A DNA stretch of 64,000 nucleotides, from positions 33,414,832 through 33,478,831 of the forward strand of contig NC_135549.1 of assembly GCF_964340395.1 (NCBI RefSeq), given 5' to 3'. A program made the position numbers and the translations under genes. Numbering within the stretch: position 1 is the stretch's first letter; the number at the start of each line of letters is the position of its first letter. The DNA is from Glandiceps talaboti. Taxonomy: Eukaryota > Hemichordata > Enteropneusta > Spengelidae. Below, one piece after another: positions 35,603-47,000 of this stretch. The notes beneath the pieces were generated by a model. It was not told the origin of the DNA. It saw nothing but the letters and a program-made list of their open reading frames with translations, and searched no databases.

Positions 35603-38006
35603 GACAGACAGACAGACATACATACATACATACATACATACATACATACATACATACATACATACAAACATACATACATACATACATACATACATACATA
35701 CAAACATACAAACATACATACATACATACATACATACATACATACATACATACATACACACATACAGACACTTTGCCATGCCTATAACACTACTGAACCT
35801 AAGTTCAGTTGTACTTAATACAAGTTAAACATTTCAACTGATGAGGCACTATAACTTTAAGTTGACACATCTGCAATACTGACTAGTAGCAAACACCTCT
35901 TCATCAAAAACATACTCCAAATTAATACAAGGTCATTAATACAAGGTCACGAAACAAAATGGTGTACATATGTGGACTACTGTATCTGACATTTGTGCCA
36001 TGTTTGGTGGAAATAGGCCAATGCACATCAGAGTTGTACATGTACACAATAATAATGTTTGGCTATTTGATGTTGATGATTAAGGTTGAGGTCAAATGGC
36101 AAGGTCTCATTAGAAAGCTCATTATAAATAATGTAGGTGTAGACACTCATATGAGGTCTCTATCTATTAAGATTCTAGTTTTAGTGTGGAAAATGTAAAT
36201 TTTTATGATAAATATGGCTGCTGTCATCAAAGTCATAAAACAAAGAACTGTGCATATGTAGTCTTGGTTACCCAGACTGTCACTGCTGGGGGCTCTTCTA
36301 CAAGACCACCAGACGAGAGTATGGGAAAACGAGATTCAGGAAGTAGCTATTAAAGCAGTGCATGCTGGGGAATACTTCACATCCAACATTGCATGTAGGC
36401 TAAACGATTTAGGTACTTTCGCGACAAGTTATCACTTCTCAAGTGAGTAATACATCTAAATTACAACAACTAGGCCTAGTAAGCCCAGTTTTTATGATTT
36501 GGAAGAAATGTACTGTGAAACTCTCGGTGGGGTAGTTGAAACATGGTTTTCCCAGACTCTTGTCTGGGTGGTCTCGTAGAAGAGCCCCCAGTGGTGAGAG
36601 TCTGGGTAACCAAGACTAGTGTATATGTGGACCACTGTTGCTGACATCTGAACCAGGTTTGGCTGAAATAGCCATGTAACAAAGAATTCAAAATCGGAGC
36701 AGTTGTGGGGCAAAGTGCTAGATCTAGCACTTCACCACTTTTTGACAAAGTGCTAGATCTAGCACTTTAGCGAAAACTGACGAAGTGCTAGATCTAGCAC
36801 TTTGTCAAAAAGTGGCGAAGTGCTAGATCTAGCACTTCAACAAAGTGTGGCAAAGTGCTAGGTCATCGGTAAATATGTCATGTTATACCAGTAATGGACA
36901 TGTTATTACTCTCAGTGTAAAATGTTACTTCCGGTGTTTAACAACTTTAACGACCTTAGAGTTTGATTTTCCGTATGTTTTGCCAATGCACAAACAAGTT
37001 TCTACTTCGTAATTTTTAGTAACGTTCAGTTTTGCTTGTACTTTTTCGATGTTCTATGTGGCGAAAAACTACAGCACGTGGTCGTTTCCCTTCCACGTTT
37101 CGTACTCCTTACAACGGCTTGACACCACTACCAACAACCGCAGACCGCCATTTTGGACAGCTGTCACGTCAAATAACGCAGTCGAAACTACGAACATTTT
37201 AATTTTGTTCGGCGTGCGTCACAGACTCCAACTATAGCACGTAGTCGTTTCGGTACCACGTTCCGTATGCTGTACTTGACAACAGCTTTACACCACTACC
37301 AACAACCGTAGACCTCCATTTTGACAACTGTTCATGTCAAATAACGCACTCCCATACACTCGAAACTTCGAAGATTTCAGGAAGTAGAAACATTTAGTTC
37401 GGCGTGCGTCACAGACTTCATACTGCAGATTTAATGGCAGTGACATTTGTAACATTGCATGACAAAGAAATAATATAAAGGAAAACTGAATTTCTTGGGG
37501 TGTGTGTGTGTGTGGGGGGGGGGGTGGGGGGTGGTTAGTGTGTGTCTGAGATGCGAGAGCGAAGATTTTTCTTGATCGTTGAACAAGAAAATAAAGTCTG
37601 GGTGTAAGTTTATATCACGTTCACTGTATTTCTATTGAATAGATTCACTTCTTTCAGTATTATCAGATCGTTAATAGATGACAAAAATATTGCTATCGAA
37701 AACATAAGTGCGAAAACATATTCGTGTGAACAATTTTAATTTCAGCCCTTCATTGCTGTTAATATTTTGATAGAAATCTATAGATAACCCGTTACTACTG
37801 TTTTGTAAATTCAATATACTTGGTACTGCCAACTTCTTGACTGAAAACAACGACAATAAATAATCCGTGACTTCGCCAGATCTCAAGTACTAATCATCAC
37901 GACATTACTGTTTATCGGAATTTTTTTGCATTCCTAGACAATCACCAATTTCAATATCGTCCCTTATGTAATTCCTGTTCGCTCAGAAATTATATCCAAT
38001 GTGGGA

Positions 38007-38073
<67 letters not shown>

Positions 38074-41000
38074 GCCATCGGTTATAGTTTGGTTCGGTCC
38101 AGAGGAAGTGACTTCATAATGCTATTATTAGCGTAGTGTGACGCCGAGGATCGCGTGGAGCAGTAATAAACGTCACTTCGTGAACTGGATTGCATATCAT
38201 TAACAAAATTTGTAAGAAATACAGATGACGACTGTTCGAGAAATAGCGATAGGAAATGGTTTATACGAGAAAAATTGCGAAAATAAAGTGCATATTGTCA
38301 AACTCATCTTTTTAGAATCCAGCATGGCTGCCAAATCCAGGATCCGGGGGAAAGAAAGGGGTGTCGGTTTGTTTAAAAACAAACACAATGACCCCTATAT
38401 TGATTTTGTCATTTCAGAGAGATCAACAAAATAAAACTATCCGTTCAAACAGTTTGGAGAAATTTAAAAGATTTTATAGAATAAATGTGTCCCCAGAGGC
38501 GCGCTCTACCTCGTGTAAATCACCAGAGTTATGACATGATTTTGCACAATATTCTTGTTCTACTACTTCATAGATTAGAATGAAAATAAGCACACAGGTG
38601 ATTATACTGAAAGATGGATACTGGATAAAGATTTCAGTGATTTTCAAATTTATTTCCAGATGTTATGATTGATATATCTTTCCCGCTCTAAAATAGACAT
38701 GGTACAAGAAATACTGAGTGGCTAGTCCTTGTTTACAGAGTAGATTGCAGATTCTGAAGTACAGTCCCACCCACAGGCACTCCCGAGATATGTATGCTAT
38801 CAGAATGTTTCTATCAGAATACAATGTCGATAATACATCCATGGCCAGAAGTCAGATATTTTGCACGAAATACATTTTTTACATTTAACCCATGCACGTT
38901 TTACATTTTTTAAAGAGAAGTTAGTATTCATTAAATGCAAACTACCCGGACCATCGCCAAGGAATAGAATGTATTTCGTGCAACTCTAGAATGTATTAAA
39001 TGCATTAAATGTATTAAATGTATTAAATGTATTAAATGCAAGCTACCCGGACCATCGCCGAGGAATAGAATGTATTTCGTGCAACTCTAGAATGTATTAA
39101 ATGTATTAAATGCAAGCTACCCGGACCATCGCCGAGGAATAGAATGTATTTCGTGCAACTCTAGAATGTATTAAATGTATTAAATGCATTAACTGTATTA
39201 AATGTATTAAATGCAAGCTACCCGGACCATCGCCGAGGAATAGAATGTATTTCGTGCAACTCTAGAATGTATTAAATGCACTAAATGTACCTCAACCATC
39301 TCCCGTGTATTAAATGTATTAAATGTATTTCGTGCAGCCTTAGAATGTAAAAATGTATTAAATGTAAAATAGTAAAGTACTGGCCATAGCTCCGATAATA
39401 TCGTTGACGTGTTTTAGCTAATTGTATATGAAAGGGGTAAAATAATAACACTTGTTTCTGTGATCGCGCAAGGTACGTATTGACAAGGCATGTTTGTAAC
39501 AGAACACACAACCCCCGGGACACAACCGTACGTACGGCAACGTGAACTTTCAACCGGCCGTTATACTCGACAAACATTTAACAAACATCAGATAAATCGT
39601 GTCGTTGTTACAATCGGCCAAAGATAAGTTTTGGAGTCGATCATGCGCCACACGACCACGTACACGGACTACTGACATGACGCATGTATGTGACGTTTAT
39701 CGATGCGAACGACCACGTTGTATCAAGCCGTTGGAGGCGCTTCGTTGTTTACAGTCCCGCACTTCGTTGTTTTCTGGCGAAGTGCTAGATCTAGCACTTC
39801 GGCGAAAACTGACGAAGTGCTAGATCTAGCACTTCGGCGAAAACTGACGAAGTGCTAGATCTAGCACTTTGTCAAAAAGTGGCGAAGTGCTAGATCTAGC
39901 ACTTTGCCCCGCAACTGTTCAATTTTGGACCATTTAGCTACCTCAAATAGCACATAACATTAGAGGTGTACAAGTGTATTTGGCTATTTGACCTCAAAGA
40001 CATATATCAAGGTCAAAGTCTTAATAGAAAGTCCACTACGGATAACACGTGTAGACACTCAAATAAGGTTATCATCTATGAAACTTCCAGTGTTAGTGGA
40101 CAGTTTTTCAATACTTTATGCCTATTTGACCTTGGAAATGAAGATCAAGATCGAAGGTTAACTTCAAGGTATCATTTGAAATCTTGTTATTGATAACATG
40201 AGCGTAGACACATGAATAACGTCTCTATCTATTAAGCTTGCAGTATTAATGGGCAAAATGTGAATTTTGACAAACAGCTGTGATTTGATCATTATGGCAA
40301 AGGTCATAAAACTAAGCGATGTGCATATGTGTACTAGCACATTTGTTGTGGGTCTGGTTGAAATTGGCCAATGCATGTTTGAAATACAGGTGGACATGTA
40401 CACACAGGACCCAAGGTACATGTAGTAGCTCCCTGGACTTGGTCTGTTAGGAGCTAAATAATGTGTCTTCATAGCAATGAATCCTTCAATCACTTATCTA
40501 TCAATTAACAAAATATTTATAAACATACCATTGATACTTTTTTCTTCTCTGCAATTTTTTTCTCTTCAACCATGTCTTTTATCTCCTGACAGTAGTATGG
40601 AGGCAGATCAACATTTGAAAACTATAACATGAGTATTCTCTACTATAAACTTGTCATATAAATATACAATGGTGTTAAACTATAAAGCATTTGGTGATAA
40701 ACTTTACTCTATAATGATGCTAAAAATACTTGCTAGGGGTATGGCCATGGTTACTGTTGCTGTGAGTATGAGTACAGTCATGGTTACTGTTGCTATGAGT
40801 GCGATGTCATGGTTACATTTTTACATAATTCAAATTAGCAAAACTATGCTAATGAGGCAAATTAGTACTATACTCTGAAATGATCCCATTATTTGTGTTA
40901 CAGAGAGCAGACATATGGCAAGCACTGTCTGTTAACAAATCCAGGAATGATATATGTGTATGTCTTCATGCAAATGTCCACCAAATTTAAACTGAATGCC

Positions 41001-44000
41001 TCCCATAAGGAAACCAGTAATATGCAAATAAATCATTAAACTAAAAAAACTATGGTAACAGGCTTTTTTTGGGGGACAAGCGTGCTTTCTTAGGTTAATG
41101 TATGTGCTAAATTATATGGAATTTGAAGAGTGCATGATACTGCTTAATTATTCAAAATACTCATTAAAGGTAAATGTTGTAGCAACAAACTTCATAGGAC
41201 AGGTGCGGTGCTGCGTATTATTATGGTTGATATATGTACCATATTATATGAAATTTGAAGCTTGTATACAGCCTAGTTACCTAACCATTAATTATGCAAA
41301 TTTTTTAAAACTGTAAGCTATATCAACAAATTTTATAGGACATATCTGCTTTGTTATGGTTAACATATGTACTTAATTATATTGAAATGTATGTTTCAAT
41401 GATATGCAAATTTCCCTAATTAACATGAACAGATCTCACTCAAAAACTATTCAGGTCTACTAGCCATTACCCCAAACATTATATGTACTAAATTTCATTA
41501 CAATTGAGCCAGCCGTTTTTAAGAAAATGATGACACAGACAAACAGACACACACACACACACACAGATGGACGGACATATGACAGACACACAGACAGACA
41601 TCCCCCTTTTAATACCTCCCGTACCCTTATGGAAGGTGAAAATGATGAAAATGAGTGTAATTAGTATGCACAAGACATTTTTGTACTCAGTTACTACATA
41701 GACCCATTGGTGGGTGGTCTATGGTTACTACTGATAATGTTTCACAACAAGTTTAGAATTAAGAGTCTTTTACTAAAGCTTGAGGTAAAATGACTTTACC
41801 TGCTTGACATCTTCAACTGTTTTTGCTTTTAATTCAATTTCTTCCTGAAGAGTATGGATTTCAGTTTCTTTTTCTATCAGTTTATTTCTCTCTTCCTGCA
41901 AAAAAAAAAAGATTTAACAAATCTTTGTAGAAGACACCCCCTCTCCCCTCCCCTTCCCAAAATGAGTTACTTCTATCTGACTGAATGGTGACATGATTTA
42001 AGAGAAATTGGTGGCAATAAATAAATACTACAAAGTGTCTGATAATGCAAGGTCTCCAAATATAGCGTACATCTGATAATATGGGGGTAGACACTTGAAT
42101 GGAGTGTCTGTGTATTACAGTTTTTGAGTAAATATTGATTTTTAAACTACAAATATGGCCGCCATTCAGTCAAACCATTTCAACTGCGCTAAAATTAGGT
42201 TTTCTTTTGAGTCATTGCACAGTAAGAGATAGAGGAACACCAAACCTGTTGGTGAGTCACTAGAAATTGGTGTCAAAATTGAATTTTGAGGGGACAATAT
42301 GACAGACACAGTGACACCTATCTAGAGTGACTGTTTTCTTGTCAACAATGTAAAATGAGGAGGTCAATAAACCTGCTACGTTGACATACTTAACTCTGTA
42401 ACCTTTCCTATCACACTAATACAATTGCATGGCAATGGCTCGGCCATGGCTTGGTTTATCCCTAAATTCCAAGTTTTGCAGTTACTCACAATGAGTGCTG
42501 TTTTTGGAATGTACATATTCCAAACATACATCACTATTTTATACTTTTAAAGTAAAATGTACTGGAGTTGATACAAAACAGGAGTTGTTGCTAAGCCTTG
42601 TTCCTCGGCATTGACATTCACCATCTAATTTGCATATCCCTTTTCAATTTAGAAAATTTAATTAATATTTATCATAACTAAACATCAGCAGGCTAATATG
42701 TAAGTATCAACAACTGTGCAGGCTTTTGTTTCCATTGCTATTGTTGTTGTCCCTTCATCTGAATTAACGAGAAAGGCTTTTCCACATTTCTTAGTCTTGA
42801 TATCCATCAAATTACCAAAGCAATGTTCAGTAATAATTATATAGTATTACAGAAGAAGGGGCACAATGTAAGTTAATAGGTATTTGGGTGTACTTTTTGC
42901 TGCATATTTAAAAGATACTTATAGTATTGTACTTACTGAAGCACACATAAAGGGGAACACCACTCCAGGAAATAAAACATTTTCACAAACGTATGAGTTC
43001 TGAAGAGTCATTTCATGATTTTACATCACCTTCAATTACTTGAGATTTCAGAGAAACATCAAGTTGATCTTGTGTCTTTATCTTTCATACAGAATCTTTA
43101 CTATGGGCTATTGCATTATGGGAGTCAGCAGCAATAATGTATTCAATGATTGAACACTGTATATTCGTGACAGCTGTTTTCCACTGAAGTGCTTAGCATT
43201 TTTGTTCATCAATTTAATAAATTATATCTTCTGACTCCCCTGATGCAAACAAAGGCCCATAGCAAAGATACCCTATAAATGCACAAGATCAACTTGATGT
43301 TTCTCTGAAATCACAAGTAATTGTAGGTGATGTAAAATGATGAGATGACGCTCCAGAACCCATAGTTTATATGAAAAATATCTCTATTTCCTGGAGTGGT
43401 GTTCCCCACGTGCAATTGACTGAACTCGAACCTGCTATCAAGATACAACCCATAAATGATTTGATGACTTAATTTATCATACATCTCAAAGAATGTTCAG
43501 GAAATCCATACTGAGGAACGGACAAGGGTCATATTATAGCCCCCTCCAGGCTGTGTCTAATGGGGGCTGAAAATGTTAGTTGTTTTCTCTCATTGACTGT
43601 CCAAATTTCTGCTGAGGCTTTTGTCTTTTTATTTTATGTTCAATTTCATGATGTAGACATCTTACCTCTAGTTCATTATTATGCCGCGTCTCCAACTCTT
43701 CTCTGCTTTTGACATGTTTTTCATTTGATTGTTTCAAAATTTCCTGTTGGCAAACAAACGATATGATGTTCTCATTTTTTTATCTTTTAATTACTTCTTA
43801 AAGAAACGTACTACACTATGTCTCAGCGCATTGTACAATAAAATGTCACAGAAGAAAGAGCACAAATTGCTTGCTGGTTTAATAGGGATTTACCTCATGT
43901 ATGGTATAGTCAATGGCTTTACCATTTATTGTAATTGTTTTGTCTCTAAATATCATGGTTCTGTTCTTGTTGGGGCATACTCTACATATCATTACATGTG

Positions 44001-47000
44001 ACCTTAGCCTACAGATTATTATTGTTAGTCATACACCTTAGCCTACTGATTATTACTGGTAGTCATACACCTTAGCCTACTGATTATTACTGGTAGACAC
44101 ACACCTTAGCCTACTGATTATTATTGTTAGTCATACACCTTAGCCTACTGATTATTACTGGTAGACACACACCTTAGCCTACTGATTATTATTGTTAGTC
44201 ATACACCTTAGCCTACAGATTATTATTGTTAGTCATACACCTGAGCCTACTGATTATTACTGGTAGTCATACACCTTAGCCTACTGATTATTACTGGTAG
44301 ACACACACCTTAGCCTACTGATTATTATTGTTAGTCATACACCTTAGCCTACTGATTATTATTGTTAGTCATACACCTTAGTCTGATTATTACTGATAGT
44401 CATACACCTTAGCCTTCTGATTATTACTGGTAGTCATACACCTTAGCCTACTGATTTTATTGTTAGTCGTACACCTAAGCCTACTGATTATTACTGGTAG
44501 TCATACACCTTAGCCTACTGATTATTACTGGTAGTCATACACCTTAGCCTACTGATTTTATTGTTAGTCATACACCTTAGCCTACTGATTATTACTGGTA
44601 GTCATACACCTTAGCCTTCTGATTATTACTGGTAGACACACACCTTAGCCTACTGATTATTATTTAGTCATACACCTTAGCCAGATTATTACTGCTAGTC
44701 ATACACCTTAGCCTACTGATTATTATTGTTAGTCATACACCTTAGCCTACTGATTATTACTGGTAGTCATACACCTTAGCCTTCTGATTATTACTGGTAG
44801 TCAGACACCTTAGCCTACTGATTATTATTGTTAGTCACACACCTTAGCCTGATTATTACTGGTAGTCATACACCTTAGCCTACTGATTATTACTGTTAGT
44901 CATATACCTTAACCTTCTGATTATTACTGCTAGTCATACACCTTAGCCTGATTATTACTGGTAGTCATACACCTTAGCCTTCTGATTATTATTGTTAGTC
45001 ATACACCTTAGCCTGATTATTACTGCTAGGCATACACCTTAGCCTGATTATCACTGGTAGTTAGACACCTTAGCCTACTGATTATTATTGTTAGTTATAC
45101 ACCTTAGCCTACTGATTATTACTGCTTGTCATACACCTTAACCTTCTGATTATTACTGGTAGTCATACACCTTAGCCTGATTATTACTGGTAGTCATACA
45201 CCTTAGCCTACTGATTATTATTGTTAGTCATACACCTTAGCCTACTGATTATTACTGCTTGTCATACACTTTAGCTTTCTGATTATTACTGGTAGTCATA
45301 CACCTTAGCCTTCTGATTATTACTGGTAGTCATACACCTTAGCCTACTGATTATTACTGGTAGACATACACCTTAGCCTACTGATTATTACTGTTCGTCA
45401 TACACCATAGCCTACTGGTTATTACTGGTAGTCATACACCCCAGCCTACTGATTATTATTGTTAGTCATACACCTTAGAGTACTGATTATTAGTTAGTCA
45501 TATACTTTAGTCATACATCCTTGTGATATAGTTTTCCTTATCCACAAATGATATAACAGTCTGGGTTTTTTGCCATGCCTACCTCAGTTTCTTCTAATCT
45601 TCTTTCAAACCATCCCTTTGTACTTTCTAAAGATGAAATTTGGTTTTCTAGCTCTGGAACTTTGTCCCTGAAGACTTCCAGCTCTTTCTTTTCTTTCTGA
45701 AACAAAAATATAACCCATTCACTACATCATCTCCTCTTATGCCTCATTATCTTAGATGACAATGACATGACATGCACAATATATGGTATGGTGGGGTCAT
45801 GCACAACATATGGTATGGTGGGGTCATGCACAATATATGGTATGGTGGGGTCATGCACAACATATGGTATGGTGGGGTCATGCACAACATATGGTATGGT
45901 GGGGTCATGCACAACATATGGTATGGTGGGGTCATGCACAACATATGGTATGGTGGGGTCATGCACAATATATGGTATGGTGGGGTCATGCACAACATAT
46001 GGTATGGTGGGGTCATGCACAACATATGGTATGGTGGGGTCATGCACAACATATGGTATGGTGGGGTCATGCACAATATATGGTATGGTGGGGTCATGCA
46101 CAACACATGGTATGGTGGGGTCATGCACAACATATGGTATGGTGGGGTCATGCACAACATATGGTATGGTGGGGTCATGCACAACATATGGTATGGTGGG
46201 GTCATGCACAACATATGGTATGGTGGGGTCATGCACAACACATGGTATGGTGGGGTCATGCACAACACATGGTATGGTGGGGTCATGCACAACATATGGT
46301 ATGGTGGGGTCATGCACAACATATGGTATGGTGGGGTCATGCACAACACATAGTATGATGGAAGCAGTCACAACACATAGTATGATGGAAGCAGTCACAA
46401 CACATGGTATATACGGTCAATGCCATTTTTTTTAGTATTAATGTGAGCACTCCTGATAAAATCCTACAATAGTTCATGGCAAAGTTACACAGTGTCACTG
46501 TGCATGTAATAATTTTTTTATAATAATCATTTATTGCACCTCCACAGACATATAATGTTTGGGAACCTGGTTGAAAATTTGTTTTAAAAACATGAACAAT
46601 AGTGATAAAAAACAAGTTGATTATTCACTTGTTCAAAGATGAAATTAACAAATTCTGTATCTCTCTATTTTTTGATTGCACTCATTTTGGTTATCATAGG
46701 TTGGTTGGTAGGACCATGCATACTTTAAAATGGCAATCTCAATATGAAGTGAATGACCACTGTACCACAGTGACATACTCTATATAATAGCCAACTGTAC
46801 AAAAAAATTGGGCAGGTAGAAATTGTGGTTGGGCATGTAATTTTCAAAGTTTCATAGTGGGCAAAAAAAAATAATTTTGAGGCCTGTATAAAGGGGCATG
46901 CACAACACATGGTATAATAAGGGAATGTACAACACATATTATGATGGGAGCATGCACAACACATGGTCTGACAGGGCATGCACAACACATGGTCTGACAG

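Larger units (their letters stand above)
32729..35818 (+). mobile_element. Family A element split by a 1.8-kb insertion
   Basis: The 5' half 32729-33348 (tcaatggcattctagcacaa ... agtagttttggaatt) and the 3' half 35155-35818 (tatagatttttgaccaaaaa ... aagttcagttgtacttaa) are colinear with the uninterrupted copy at 52643-53944. In that copy ttggaattatagatttttg is continuous. Confidence 0.8.
36689..39927. mobile_element. 3.2-kb nonautonomous element with phased 20-bp palindromes at both ends
   Basis: The ends are inverted: left cagttgtggggcaaagtgct, right reverse complement cagttgcggggcaaagtgct. Each end carries four perfect copies of AAGTGCTAGATCTAGCACTT at exact 35-bp spacing. Starts: 36713, 36748, 36783, 36818 and 39780, 39815, 39850, 39885. 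One extra half-site follows in phase at each inner side. The interior contains a degenerate duplicated block (37060-37430), a (TAA)n tract and the 38930-39360 repeat. No transposase frame. Exact outer ends and a target duplication are not certain. Confidence 0.75.
35935..40390 (+). mobile_element. Family B repeat units carrying two nested insertions
   Basis: Family B modules (gtgcatatgtggaccactgt, aggtcaaatggcaaggtctc, gaggtctctatctattaaga) run across 35935-36258, 36619-36688 and 39928-40390. They are interrupted by the MITE at 36259-36618 and the 3.2-kb element at 36689-39927. Confidence 0.6.

Noticed and set aside
35447-35828. Cys/Val/Tyr or His/Thr-rich small proteins
   Set aside because: CA/CATA microsatellite read in several frames.
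36718-36840. Palindromes as transcription-factor operator sites for GRIPAP1
   Set aside because: They are intronic, paired with an inverted set 3.1 kb away, and lie at element termini, so a transposon-end role is simpler.
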